A stretch of DNA of 64,000 nt from Mytilus edulis (Eukaryota; Mollusca; Bivalvia; Mytilida; Mytilidae): contig NC_092346.1 of NCBI RefSeq assembly GCF_963676685.1, positions 76,213,821 through 76,277,820 of the forward strand, given 5' to 3'. Within the stretch, counting starts at the first letter, position 1. Every line of letters begins with the position of its first letter. A model generated the notes under the pieces. It was not told the DNA's origin. It did no database searches and saw only the letters and a program-made list of their open reading frames with translations. Of the stretch, positions 45,001 through 55,698 are shown piece by piece. The position numbers and the translations under genes are program-made.

Positions 45001-45511
45001 TACAATCTAAATATCATACATAAAAAATATTGAGAGTATAGAGTATATTCAAATAATGATGCATGTCTACAATTTCTTAATCGAAAACACTTATCTTTCA
45101 TATTACATAACCATGCCTCGATTGCAAGGTTTCACATTAAAACGAAAAAGACATGGTCCAGACAGTTGGACTTTGGTCCAGATAGTGTGACTTGGCACAT
45201 GCACAGAATGTAGTAAAGTCGAAACAGTTCCACATGAACACACATCTCTTCTCTCCCTCATGTATCTAGACTGGATGTCGTGAATTTTCAACACACGATT
45301 AAATACTGTACAGCAGCAGTGATAATGCAGGCTTTATCTATATTTCGAGTGATTCTCATTATTGATGAAGATCGCTTCTCATATTATAATTGTAAATTTA
45401 AAAAGTATAAAGAAATGAAGAGGGGCAATATTTTAAGTGAAATCTTACATTGCCAGTAATTATAAGAATACATATCGGTCTGTACAACGCGTGAACTCTT
45501 TTTTCCACCAT
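31079..45511 (-). CDS. Cys-rich receptor with nSTAND3 NTPase and ankyrin tail
   Basis: Seven coding exons join without a frame break: 45511-45449, 44928-44757, 42205-41888, 40740-40681, 39199-39098, 35157-35083 and 33051-31079, giving about 920 residues. Order: signal peptide (about 1-33); 16-cysteine ectodomain (about 34-204) with CRCDYSRGYDF, CYCIP and CSCYRKPC; a Lys-rich linker (205-238); a hydrophobic segment (about 248-262); P-loop NTPase with Walker A GRRGTGKS (301-308) and Walker B TIIIFDE (349-355); a helical region; and two degenerate ankyrin repeats (from about 768, DEFGNNVLTYC, and about 817, TSALHFAVYFG). nSTAND3 NTPases are regulated switches of conflict and immune signalling. 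Coupling one to a cysteine-rich ectodomain suggests a sensor that signals by oligomerising; that is inference. Retroelements fill introns 3 to 6. Exon 6 is the weakest link. A paralogue lies at 61679. Confidence 0.7.
33060..33360 (-). repeat. Dispersed repeat abutting the NTPase exon
   Basis: On the minus strand it contains AGTGCTGACCACTGGGCTGG, GATACCCTCGGGG, CACCGACCCAGTGG and TCATCATAGAAACCAG, matching the copy at 27970-28330. It runs to within about 10 bp of the splice acceptor and supplies most of the intron's last 300 bp, including the open reading that makes the ORF look longer than it is. Confidence 0.7.
33770..35470 (-). repeat. Three fragments of mussel retroelement 3' ends
   Basis: Piece 33770-33990 (GGGTGCCACATGTGGAACAG) is the inverse of 41372-41428. 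Piece 34590-34830 begins TGAGAATGGAAATGGGGAAT, identical to 53292. Piece 35270-35470 contains ATACCGTATCACAAAACATG and resembles the inverse of 53540-53700. All are non-coding and lie in introns 5 and 6 of the nSTAND receptor gene. Confidence 0.55.
35083..35157 (-). CDS. nSTAND receptor exon 6: hydrophobic segment
   Basis: The acceptor GGCTTTTTTTCAG is strong and the donor ACGG/GTACGT good; 75 nt, phase 1 in and out. It reads DLKTLRLLKLFIKILLVLAL followed by IMAMT. It is the only hydrophobic exon found between the ectodomain and the NTPase. Four basic residues precede the core and acidic residues follow it, which looks more like a signal peptide or an N-in span than a type I span. It may belong to another transcript. 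Confidence 0.45.
35561..35666. repeat. Palindromic MITE-like repeat
   Basis: GGTGTGTCAGTGTAAGATC (35582-35600) pairs with GATCTAACACTGACACACC (35627-35645), and ATAGTTATC with GGATAACTAT further out. The loop contains ATGGCCGGAGGCCAGAG. Confidence 0.7.
36045..36120 (+). repeat. tRNA-like sequence or SINE head
   Basis: A-box TGGTCTAGTGG (36053-36063) and B-box GAGTTCGAATCCC (36096-36108). Flanking bases do not form a convincing acceptor stem, so a tRNA pseudogene or SINE head is likelier than a functional tRNA. Confidence 0.5.
36420..37440 (+). repeat. 168-bp tandem array with alternating unit types
   Basis: Six units, with GTGATGCGTTTTCAGAT-type landmarks at 36502, 36669, 36838, 37006, 37174 and 37343 (period 167-169). 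Two subtypes alternate A-B-A-B-A-B: A has CACATCCACCCTTTCTGTAA and TATATATGTCAGCC; B has AATACAAGGATTTCTGAAAT and AAGTCAGCTATACC. The array ends CTTGCGGCGGGGTATCATC. The period is a multiple of three, so long ORFs run through by chance. Confidence 0.8.
39098..39199 (-). CDS. nSTAND receptor exon 5: Lys-rich linker
   Basis: The acceptor is TTTGATTACAG and the donor CACAAG/GTATTT; 102 nt, phase 1 in and out; the only open frame is the one that fits. It reads KDMNNKGKDTTKEHSVKHYD then VFDNRVYNMKLTQ. It has no cysteine and looks cytoplasmic, which would place the membrane span before it rather than in exon 6. Confidence 0.55.
39600..40610 (+). mobile_element. Reverse transcriptase C-terminal remnant and 3' tail
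   Basis: Plus-strand coding traces ASFLDLYLEF, RIYDKRDDFSFEIINF and, after frameshifts, KVDEPGVCLRKFVLFLKK and GRYQDHVNKYSVS match the C-terminal part of a reverse-transcriptase family common in bivalves. The 3' tail contains three tandem units of about 125 bp (40092-40468). The remnant fills the intron between exons 4 and 5 of the nSTAND receptor gene. Confidence 0.55.
40092..40468 (+). repeat. Three tandem units of about 125 bp
   Basis: Each unit starts GACGTGGCTCTGTA (or GGCGTGGCTCTGTA) at 40092, 40222 and 40344, followed by CATCCC and later CTATATGC. The units are T-rich and degenerate, probably a retroelement 3' untranslated repeat. Confidence 0.65.
40681..40740 (-). CDS. nSTAND receptor exon 4: end of ectodomain
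   Basis: The acceptor is TGTCTTACAG and the donor ATTAG/GTAAGT, consensus; 60 nt, phase 1 in and out. It encodes DYKCKLQGIITCPVIPSVIL with two cysteines. The hydrophobic tail is too short for a membrane span by itself. Confidence 0.7.
41210..41430 (+). repeat. Dispersed repeat, 3' end type
   Basis: Contains CCAGAGGGACAGTCAAACTC and AGGTGATCTCAGGTGTTCCG. The inverse of its last 60 bp is at 33798-33855. Confidence 0.65.
41888..42205 (-). CDS. nSTAND receptor exon 3: cysteine-rich core
   Basis: The acceptor is TTTGTATTTTAG and the donor ACCAG/GTTAGT; 318 nt, phase 1 in and out. Ten cysteines: HCPDGQY, KCLYL, RCNGEG, TCRCDYSRGYDF, RCYCIP, DCSCYRKPC. The paired CxC motifs suggest a compact disulphide module. 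NNST is a possible N-glycosylation site. I recall this CRCDYxxGYDF pattern from uncharacterised bivalve receptor-like proteins; no search was run. It is not a standard EGF module. Confidence 0.8.
42206..44756 (-). other. Intron 2 of the nSTAND receptor gene
   Basis: Holds a dispersed-repeat fragment at about 42440-42560 (GCACCAGAGACCAAATGACT) and the TIR element 44048-44634. The stretch 42780-44040 has short ORFs but nothing I can name. Confidence 0.5.
44048..44634. mobile_element. 587-bp TIR element (MITE)
   Basis: The left end CCAAAGGAGTAGGTTCAGTA pairs with the right end TTACCGGACCTACTCCTTTGG. A second inverted pair sits inside: GAAAGTGGCCGCATTCGTG (about 44291) and GAACACGGATGCGGCCACTTTC (about 44381). 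No ORF. Confidence 0.7.
44757..44928 (-). CDS. nSTAND receptor exon 2
   Basis: The acceptor is TCTCTATCTAG and the donor GCAG/GTACAA; 172 nt, phase 0 in, phase 1 out. It encodes the end of the signal peptide (IVLTATFSKS) and LTVCPAPVLWRLVAIRKCAD, then YHCLYNG and SCFVSERYPA: four cysteines. Confidence 0.8.
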
Positions 45512-45531
45512 GTTGTTTAAATATTCCTTTT
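45449..45531 (-). CDS. nSTAND receptor exon 1: start and signal peptide
   Basis: The acceptor TTTTTTATTGCAG precedes 20 nt of 5' UTR and then AACATGG, a good initiation context (ATG at 45511-45509). The 21 codons read MVEKRVHALYRPICILIITG then N, with donor AAT/GTAAGA in phase 0. Joined to exon 2, the hydrophobic run ICILIITGNIVLTATFS forms a normal signal peptide. An acceptor before the ATG means a further non-coding exon upstream. Confidence 0.7.
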
Positions 45532-47879
45532 CTGCAATAAAAAACTGATAATATTAGATATATTTTGTAATGAAAGAGCATAGTCTCAATGTCCCCCGCG
45601 ATGGACGTATTTTTCCCTCCAACGGCTTTTCTTATATAAATATCTGAAGTGAAGCCCTTACAATCCAACTTTCTATATACTTTTCTCTTTTTCTTACACG
45701 ATTTATCCTGTTCCAGACATGCCGATTATTTTCATTTAATCAACGCGTGGTTCGCTTGATCTCAGTTCTTCATTGGTCAAAATTCGATTATGACTTCGAA
45801 TTGTCTTGCTTTCCTCTGAAATGTCTTTTGTGCATGAAAAAGGTGACCATGCCTGAAGACGTCACATATAAAGGACACACACAGATGTGTAATCAGTCAA
45901 AAAGAAGGAATAAGTTTACTTGCATATTGTTTAAAATTCATTAGAGAAACAGATTCCAGTACCAAATCTCGTGTAATAGATATTAATCCACTCTCGACAG
46001 TCCAATTTTAAAAATTTAAAACGCTTGACGAACCCCGTGTTTTAAATTAAAAAATTTAACTGTGAGTGTCTCGTAAATATCGTATCCCACTCGATGCAGT
46101 GGTAGAATCAATATTTATGTTATTAATATTTACAAGGGCATTTTTGAAAACAGTTGATCGATACTGTTTTTCGAACTCGTCAGAGACATTGCTAATTTAA
46201 ATCTTTGGTCAATTAAGGTTTGATGAAAATAGTGAAAATTTATTACTGATTCTGTAAAAGGATTTATTAGCCAATGCACTTTACTGTCGATCATAATGAA
46301 CACAGTATATGTAGGACCACACAAATTGAGAACATTGAATAAACTTTGAACAAGAGGGCTGTCATGAAGTTTCTGCTAAAATTTTCCAAAACGAAAAAAA
46401 ATAAAATTTGCTGAACACTACAGAGTCGACACAATTATATAATTTTATAATGATACATACGATATTTTGCAAGTCGCAAATATGATATTAATGAATTTAA
46501 TTAAATCAATCGAAGTACAAAAACATGATATAAAGCCATATATTAGTATTGAATTAGAAGAATTAAATTTTAAGATAATTACAATTTGTTTAAGACTTAA
46601 AATATTTCTTCAATCATTTACAATAAGAAGGTATTTGATCCCAAAAGTTATTGTATGGTAAATGTAAATAGCGTGAATGTATAGATATCATACATTTCTT
46701 GTTTTGAACTTGTAATCAGGCTAGATTACTTCTGATCTATATATTTGTATAATACAAATTATGAATGTTCATACATGTACAATCATCACATTGATTATAT
46801 GACTCACTGATAACCATACATGTAAATAATCGAAATTAATGAGACAGATAAGAGCCGAATGACATAAATCATGTGCAGTAAATTATAACCCTACTTAAAT
46901 AATAAAATAATCACACCTCTTTGATTCCTATTCTTTCAATCAATTCGTATAATTTTTCTGTATCTTTTTCAAGAAAAGTACTAACATTCGAAAAAAAAAT
47001 ATGGATGTATGTGAAGTGAAGTGATACAGCAAGAGACGGCAATAAAAGCGCTGTTCCTTTGCCTTTCTTTTTTATGTTTTGCATGTACTGATTTTTTGTG
47101 TTATGGATTATATATACTCCTTATCCTCTGTTTTTTATTATAGAATTATAGAACGGACATTTTTAATATGGACAGATATTGTGTCTTGCAAAATGCCTGT
47201 CATGGACCATGCAAATAGTTGATGCACACATTCATAAACATGTCGAAAGCATGGCACTTTCTTCATTTAGAGCATAGGGTGTGAAAGTCCCATTCTGTAC
47301 TAGCGGTACTTCAAAACTTATAGAGGAGCATAAACGTTTAATTTATGAAATCGAAATACCTTTTTTACTATAAAATAGAGAAGAGGTAGAGGTCAGTTTA
47401 TATTATGATTCGGTTAGAACAGGAGAACTATTAACTAGTTTATTGTCATCAACAACATCACCAGAAGGTCATTTCTATTATCAGAATGATGCTTTTGGAC
47501 ATTTAGAATGGAACCGAATATATGTTTTCGACAAAGTTAACAGAACGCAAACATATGTCGACAAATGTGAATAGTTCTACTTACAATATGACTACATGCA
47601 CGTCGCCATTTTAACAGTCGATATTATATACACAAACAAAATAATACTACAATGTATGTGACAGATGGCATGATAGATAAATATAAATCGCTGGATACAG
47701 GTAAACAAATATATATTTTTTTATTGTCAATTATGACGCCCAATAATTTGAGCAGTTCAATTAAGTTGAATTTCATACAAGTGATTACATATTGATCACA
47801 TGGATTATTTAACAATTAAATAAAGTCGTCTTTTTAAACAAAATAATTTCTGCAGAAATAATATAAAAAGTTTTACAAT
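45532..47879. other. Upstream region of the nSTAND receptor gene
   Basis: Must contain the non-coding first exon and promoter of the gene reading left, but no promoter element can be picked with confidence. No exon, RNA gene or repeat with clear ends was recognised; the sequence is AT-rich. Confidence 0.4.
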
Positions 47880-47907
47880 ATAATATAGATGAACAAACTG
47901 CCGGTGA

Positions 47908-48915
47908 CTAAACTGTATCTAGAATTGATTTTCTCTCTTTGAATAAAGTACACAATAATAAACTTACTTTTTTTATTACAACATTATCTTCAGATGACAT
48001 TAACCATATTAATTTTGATTTATTTGGGAGGCTTTTAAAGTTTTTGTTAACCTTATTTAAGTAATTTATATATTCAGATCCTTTATTTACTAAAACAGGA
48101 CACTGAAGAAGAAAATGAATTTCATCTTCAACTACAGTGTTACATAATTTACATATTCTATCCTCCACTCGAAGCCCCACATATCTGCCTCTTTCAATTT
48201 CTAAGTTATGTGCACTGACTCTGGACTTTGTAAGCAGTCGCCTTTCATCCTCATTCAAAATTAATAAGTATTTTTCCATATAAATATTTTCTTTAAATAA
48301 TCTGTAAGTTCTTTGTTTATTTCCATGCTGTTTATTTTGTCTATCATTGTAAAGTTCAGATTTCCAAATACAAGAATATTTCTGTTTTAATTTCCGGTAA
48401 ATTAGTGATTTAAATCCATCTTTGAATTTTTAATGAGTTTAAGATCTATATCAAGATATTTCATAAGAATAGCAATACAACTATACCAACTATTTTTGTT
48501 TAAACTATTTAGTGATCTAGAGACAATCAGGGCTTCAGCGAGAAAGATATCATCAGGCTTTAATATATATTCATAATATCTAAACATATTTATAATTACT
48601 TCAAGAAATAAGGGATATCTTCCCATTTCACCCAATACAGCTATATTTGTAGATTTTTTCCCTAAACCCATAGAAAATTTACAGAATTTGACATGAGTGC
48701 TTTCTTGTTTCATGTCCTTGCATAGTTTAAATAGATTATGTTCATTTTTATTTACTTTATTTATTACTGAAGATCCCCATATTTCACTCCCAAATTACAA
48801 CACATGTTTCACAGTATGATCAAATATATGTGAAAGTGTGTTAATTTTAGGTTTAGCCTCTGTAAAGCTTCCACTTGCACTTACATAAATTCGTAAATAT
48901 TTATAGCCCCTAGCC
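47908..48915 (-). pseudogene. LINE ORF2 C-terminal part
   Basis: Reads YKYLRIYVSASGSFTEAKPK, then STNIAVLGEMGRYPLFLEVI and ends with DRICKLCNTVVEDEIHFLLQ followed by CPV, a C-x2-C...H...C module like that at the end of the other CR1/L2-type LINE (17162). Two or more frame breaks. Confidence 0.7.
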
Positions 48916-51665
48916 CTTTCAATCAAAATGACCCACATGAAAAGGGAGTTGGATTTCTAATATCAAAAAGATCTAAATCAGCTTTGCTGGAATGGAATCC
49001 CATCTCACCAAGAATTATCACAGCACGCTTTAACTCACGTTTTCAAAAAACCACCCTGATACAAGTATACGCCCCAACCAATGGCGCAGATGACTGTGAA
49101 AAGGAAGACTTCTACCACTCATTACAAACAACTATAGAAAAAGTGCCAAAAAGAGACCTATTGGTACTCATGGGTGACCTAAATGCTAAGGTAGGATCAG
49201 AAAGAAAGGGAAGGGAGAGAGAAATTGGTCCTCATGGGATAGGAAATATAAATGAAAATGGCGAACTGTTTGCAGACTTCTGTGCCACCAACAACCTTGT
49301 CATAGGAGGAACACTCTTCAAACACAAGAATTGCCATAAGGTAACCTGGGTGTCACCAGCAGGAAATGCAGAAAACCAAATAGACCACATATCTATTTCT
49401 CAAAAATGGAGGTCTTCACTGCAAGATGTAAGAGTAAAAAGAGGAGCAGATGCAGCATCAGACCATCACCTAGTTATAGGGTCAATAAAGATGAAACTTT
49501 TAGCCCCAAAAAAATCAGTTGTCAAAAGAAGAAAGTTCAACGTTGGGAAGCTGAAACTACCAAACATAAGAGAAGAATTTCAAATATCTCTTCAAAATAG
49601 ATTCTCAGCTATTAGCGACCTGGATATAGAGGAGAATGATATTAACAACACATGGGAACAGACAAAAAATGTAATACTAGAAACATGGGAGTAAACATTA
49701 GGATACATGCAGTATAAACGCAAAAACTGGATGTCAGATAATACATGGGTTAAGGTTGAAGAACGTAGAAAAGCAAAAGAAAAAGTCTTGAATGCCATCA
49801 CAAGACAACAAAAAAGACAAACACAAGACCTTTATAGAGAGATAGACAAAGAAGTGAAGAAGAACTGTAAACAAGATAAAAGAGACTATGTTGAACAACT
49901 AGCACAAGAAGCAGAAATTGCATGTAGCAAAGGAGACATAACATCTCTCTACAACACCACAAAACAACTAAGTGGAAGAAGATCAAACTCAAGTGCTACA
50001 GTCAAAGATAAAAATGGCAATGTGTTAACAAAGATTGAAGATCAATTAAAACGATGGAAAGATCATTTTGAAGAAGTGCTGAACAGACCCTCTCCAACAG
50101 ACCCACCTATCATTGAAGGGAGACAGGTCCTTAATATCAAGACAGGAGATATAACTAGAACAGAGGTCAACGCTGCAATAAAACAACTAAAGAATGGAAA
50201 AGCAGGAGGGATCGACAACATACCCCCTGAAGCTATAAAGGCAATGGATAACATCTGTATTGATAAACTTCACCAACTACTTAACAAAATATGGAATGAC
50301 GAACATATACCTGATGACTGGCGTAAAGGAATCCTCATTAAAGTACCAAAGAAAGGCGACAAATCAATCTGTAGCAATTGGAGAGGAATTATTTTGCTTT
50401 CCATTCCTAGTAAAGTCCTATGTCACATCATCCTACAGAGGTTAAAGAAAGAAGTTGATAAGTTACTAACAGACGAACAGGCCGGTTTCAGACAGGAGAG
50501 ATCATGTATTGACCAAATTGCCACATTAAGAATCATAATCGAACAAACCATTGAATGGCAGACATCCCTTTACTTAACATTTGTAGATTTCGAGAGGGCC
50601 TTTGATAGTATAGACCATCAAGTACTATGTAACATTCTTAGACATTATGGAATACCCGAGAAAATCATATCCGTCATCCAACAGCTCTATGACGGTTTTA
50701 CATGTCAAGTGAGCCATGCAGAGACTCTGACAGATCCATTTCCTGTATCAACCGGTGTCAGACAAGGATGTTTACTTTCCCCTCTCCTTTTTCTGATAGT
50801 GATAGATTGGGTGAGTCGGAAATCATACAATACTCCTTTGGGTATTAAATGGACATTACAGTCATGCCTTGAAGACCTGGACTTTGCAGACGATATCTGT
50901 CAGCTTTCCCATCGCCATGAAGATTCACAAAAGCAAGCAGCCAACCTTGAAACAACTGCAAAACAAGTAGGACTATACATAAATGCAAAAAAGACAAAAT
51001 CCATGAGGGTAAACACAAACCAACTTAACAAAACCAAAGTGAGAGATGCTGAAATTGAAGATGTCCGTGAATTCACATATCTTGGAAATGTAATCAGTAC
51101 ATCAGGTGGGACAGATGAAGATATCCAATCCAGAAAAAGAAAAGCCCAACAAGCCTTTGCTATCCTAAAACCAGTCTGGAGGAGCAAAGCTCTCAGATCG
51201 AACACCAAAATCAGGATCTTCAACTCAAACGTAAAATCTATACTTCTCTATGGTTCAGAAACTTGGAGACTGACAGCTGCATCAACAAAAACATTACAAG
51301 TTTTCATGAACAGGTGCCTTAGAAACATCATTGGAATAAAGTGGCCAAACATAATCAGCAACAAAGAGTTATGGAAAAGAACAAGACAAGAACCAATAGA
51401 AAGAACGATAACAACAAGAAGATGGAAATGGATTGGACACACTTTACGTAAAAGCAACACAAATGTAACAAGACAGGCACTAGATTGGAATCCCCAAGGG
51501 CATCGTAAAAGGGGGCGACCAAAATCCACCTGGCGCAGAGATTTAACATCTGATCTTCAGAAAATTGGAAAAACATGGGGTGAAGCAAAGAAACTAGCCA
51601 AGGACAGGAAAAGATGGAAAGCTACTGTAGTCGCCCTATGTCCCCCTTGGGACGAAGTGGATTAA
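48916..51665 (+). pseudogene. LINE endonuclease-reverse transcriptase with one stop
   Basis: One reading frame spans the endonuclease (QVYAPTNGADD, LMGDLNAKVG, IDHISIS, SDHHLVIG) and the RT (NGKAGGIDNIPPEAIK, FVDFERAFDSID, TGVRQGCLLSPLLF, LEDLDFADDICQL, RWKWIGHTLRK), ending DEVD-stop at 51663-51665. The only break inside is TAA at 49692-49694; the frame is the same on both sides. The endonuclease lacks its first part. Catalytic residues SDHH and FADD are present. Because it is so little decayed, the insertion must be recent relative to its host LINE. Confidence 0.85.
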
Positions 51666-51680
51666 GTCAAGTAAGTCAAG
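48916..51680 (+). mobile_element. Plus-strand LINE inserted in the minus-strand LINE
   Basis: 5'-truncated non-LTR element of the endonuclease-RT type often mislabelled craniofacial-development-protein-2-like. It ends with the short 3' tandem TAAGTCAAGTAAGTCAAG. The host LINE reads NNIPIK-R on one side and RGYKYL on the other, so the insertion point falls inside one codon block. CCTTT is shared by both flanks and may be a short target duplication. Confidence 0.8.
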
Positions 51681-53178
51681 TCCTTTTAATAGGTATATTA
51701 TTAACATTAAATATTTTTTCATCTAGTTTTCCTGTTTTATTAAATACTACTGATTTAGTTTTCTTTATATTTATTTGGAGCATTCATCGCATTCATCACA
51801 GTAATTATATAGTTTATCAATACACCTCTGTAGACCATCAGCTGTTTCTGTCATGAAAAACTAAGTCATCTGCATACAATAATCAATTAATCTGTAAGGA
51901 ATTTAAAATAACAGGTTTACAGGTCTCATCAAAAGAGTCAAGAATATCATTTATAAAAAATTTAAATAAAGTGGGACTTAAATTATCCCCTTGTTTGACT
52001 CCTATGTTAAATGTAAAGTTTTCAGTCATATAATGTTTGTCTACCTTTACACAAAGTTCAATATTATTATACATATCTTTTAAAGTGTTATAAAATAAAT
52101 CACTGACTCCAATATTTCTCAGGTTATAAAAAAGTCCATCATGACTAAACGTAATCAAAGGCTCTTCGTAGGTCAACAAAGCATGTAAAGACTTTTTTAT
52201 TGCCTTGTTGAGTATACTTTTATATAAGAGTTTTCAAAACTAAATGATGATCACTGGTGCGCTTGCCTTTACAGAAACCAATTTGTTCCGGTTTAATAAT
52301 ATTTCTACTTGCCAAAAATTTCTCTAAACGAATATTTAAAATTTTCACAAATAACTTGTCAAAACAACGTCCAATGGTAATTCCTCTATAATTTGAAGGA
52401 TCATCTTTCGAACCACACTTATAAATAAAGGAACTATATATCCTTTTGCCCAAATTTTGGGAAAATTTCCTGAGTTTAACATACAATTAAACAATTTTTT
52501 AAAACAAGAAACTAAATATATTTGACTGGACTTTAACATTTCATTTAAAATTGAGTCAAAACCACTGTTTGTTTTTTTTATTTTTTAGTGTACTAATCGC
52601 CTTTTCTATTTCTGCTTTTGAAATCATATTATCAAGTTCAGTAAATATTTTTTCTCTTTACATATCTTTTAGTTTATCTTTTAAATAATCACAGGATGCA
52701 TTAGTGTCTTTTTCATTTAAATTTTTAAAATAAGAAAACCAAGCACCTGTTGACACATCAGATGTGGAATTCTCCCTATTTGTATCTGATAACTCATGAA
52801 GCAGTGTGGATTATCGTCTTTTAAATTATCTAATTTATCTATTAAATCTTGTCGAAATTCCCTTATATTTTTCTTTCTTGTTTTTCTGTAATATTTTAAA
52901 AGACTGAAATAAGATGACCTTATTACTGGATCAAAAGGATATTTTTGTAATAATTTTTCTTTATCATTTAGGTTATTTTTTAATTTTGATAATGAAGCAT
53001 CTAACCAGTTAGTTTTTTTCTTTACATTTTGTTTTAACTTGCTTGTTGATTTTTTAGTAGGCTTTTGTTTTAGTGATAACTTTGCAGCTTCATAGAAGAT
53101 AGTGTTAACATCTTTAATCATATTATTAATATCGAAATGGTTTTCAGTTTTATTAAAATTCAAAAATTGTTGTTGCAT
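51681..53178 (-). pseudogene. Host LINE reverse transcriptase remains
   Basis: Minus-strand pieces read LLYADDLVFHD (box at 51865-51876), IGVKQGDNLSPTLFKFFIND (about 52000), PSNYRGITIGRCFDKLF and KPEQIGFCKGKRTSDHH (52486-52220), and a basic linker (52717-53178, PTKKSTSKLKQNVKKKTNWL). Frameshifts separate each piece. Confidence 0.7.
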
Positions 53179-53269
53179 ACTGCCTGAAGATAATGCTTCT
53201 TGAAATAATACAGTAGAGTTCTCATTCCATTTATAACTTTTAATTAAGAGACATCTGAGTGTGACATGT

Positions 53270-54240
53270 ATCTCCTTTTATTTTATAAAATTGAGAATGG
53301 AAATGGGGAATGTGTCAATGAGACAACAACCCGACCACAGAGCAGACAACAGCAGAAGGTCACCAACAGGTCTTCAATGCAGTGTCTCAGAGATATTCCC
53401 GCACCCGGCGGCGTCCTTCAGCTGGCCCCTAAACAAATATATATACTAGTTCAGTGATAATGAACGCCATACAAATTGTACACAAGAAACTTAAATTAAA
53501 AATAATACAAGAATGACTTGGGACAGGCGCAAACATGCGGCGGGGTTAAACATGTTTATGAGATCTCAACCCTCCCCCTATACCTCCAGCCAATGCAGAA
53601 AAGTAAACGCATAACAAAACGCACTTTAAAATTCAACCCAAGAGAAGTCCGAGTCTGATGTCAGAAGATGTAACCAAAGAAAATAAACAAAATGACAATA
53701 ATACATAATTAACATCAGACTACTAGCAGTTAACTGACATGCCAGCTCCAGACCTCAATTAAACTGATTGAAAGATAATGTCTTCATTATATGGATATCA
53801 GGCACAATCCTTCCCGTGAGGGGTTTATTATCATACCATCATAACATACATGAGAAGAACATAACCCGTGTCATGCAAACAACTGGTTTTTAAATAAATG
53901 TGTTTAGTTCCGATGCAAAGACCCTATAAGTGAATCAATATTAACGCCAAAATATGCAATCTTTAATGACCTGACAACAGTATCGTAACTATATCCCGTC
54001 TTAATAAGTATATTTAAAGGTTTTGTTAGCTTCTGAGGTGAATACTGACATTTGTGTGATTTATACAGAATATTTCCATAAAATATTGGATGTGAAATAC
54101 CTGAACGTATAAGAAGTCTGCATGTTGAGCTATATTTACGAATGATGTCCTTATACCGATGATAAAATTTAGTAAATGTGTTAGCTAGTTTGTGATATCG
54201 AAAACCCAGGTGTAATAATTTTTCAGTAATACATAAATTT
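53270..54240 (-). repeat. Retroelement 3' end inserted in the host LINE
   Basis: Coding trace LLHLGFRYHKLANTFTKFYH and SGISHPIFYGN belongs to a different RT family C-terminus. It is followed by non-coding sequence ending (minus strand) in TTGACACATTCCCCATTTCC. The same end recurs at 34596 and, inverted, at 61205. It splits the host endonuclease from its RT. Confidence 0.6.
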
Positions 54241-54244
54241 CTCT

Positions 54245-55115
54245 CGTTACACTGTATGTTCAATAACACAGAAATCTGACAATGATCAGAGAGATCGCCC
54301 AATTATTTATGGACTTTAAAAAACATACCTTTGATAATAAATTTTCTGATACAATAAAATAATCTACAACGCTACATCCATTTGGAGTATTATAGCATGT
54401 TAATTGGCCAATATAAGATCCAGTAGTTCTTCCATTTAAAATTCTAAAACCTGTTTCAATACAGATATCAATTAAATATTTACCCCTAGACGAGATAGTT
54501 TCGTCCATACTATAACGTACAGGTACATTTACATCTGGATCAAAGTTATTAAAAATCTGGTTAACACCATTTCTATTATCCCCCTAAAAAAATCTGGTTG
54601 TTTAGTACTTGTTCTAGAACTTAAATCTCCTGCTAAAATTATACTTCCACTTTTTGAATATTTCTCAATATCTGTTTCCAAAAGGTAAAACATTTCCTCA
54701 TCTAGAGATTGTGTGTAAGAAGAATTAGAGGGTGGATTATAAATGAAACAAAGATATATATCCTCAGTTGTGCTGAAAAATGTGCTACAAAGTTTTAACC
54801 GTATGTAACTAATCATAATTTTTGTGTTCTAAAAATTTTACCCCAGCTTTCAAGTTTGATTTTACAAAAACTGAAATTCCTTCCGATATTTTATTTGACT
54901 TTTTAGATTTTGCTCTTGATAAATGAACTGAATTAAACCCATTAATAACTAACGATTCCTCCTGGGAACAATGTGTCTCCAATAAACAAATAATATCCTT
55001 TGTTTCTATTTCTCTTAAAAATCTATAGTCCTGATATGTATTGTACCTTTACTTTTAAAACCATTTATATTCCAGCAACTGATATGTAATTTCGATTTCT
55101 TTGTGAATAAACATA
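54245..55115 (-). pseudogene. Host LINE endonuclease remains
   Basis: Minus-strand traces in order: HISCWNINGFKSKG (55041-55100), EGISVFVKSNLKAG, IYLCFIYNPPSNSS, SGSIILAGDLSSRTS, SVVDYFIVSENLL and, at the end, GDLSDHCQISV with the catalytic SDH. This is a normal APE-type order with frameshifts. Confidence 0.7.
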
Positions 55116-55698
55116 TTTTTTTTATACTTGACACAACGTTTTTATACTATGTACAAAGAAAATTATATACCAATGGCTAAAAAGAACAGCTACAATTATG
55201 TTACATGTGATAAGAAAGATAGCTCTTGTAAAAGAGGGACGAAAGATACCAAAGGGACAGTCAATTGTAATCTTATATATTGACTTGTCTGACTGTACTG
55301 ATAATCATCAAAGAAAAAATTCAAAACTTCTTACACTTTACATCTAAGCTTTTCACTTAGTTACATACTTTCATAGACTACCTATCTAATAGTTAGGCTT
55401 AAATTTATATCAACTGTTGAAGATATTGTCTATACATGTATCACTATACTTTAACTGACTTCTTATGAGTTATTATTTACATTTATCATTATATTACCAA
55501 ACATGCCTAATTTTTAACATTTTTGGCAACACTTATGTTTTAAGTTAAGTGAATCTCCTTTCTAACTATAACAGTCAATTAGTACAGTCATGGCATTGAA
55601 TACATAAAAATATGTAAAACAAATAATTAAGAATAAAATTTAAATTCAACATGTGATTCTTTAAACACAGTTTGTTTATTCATAATTAGTGTGTAGAG

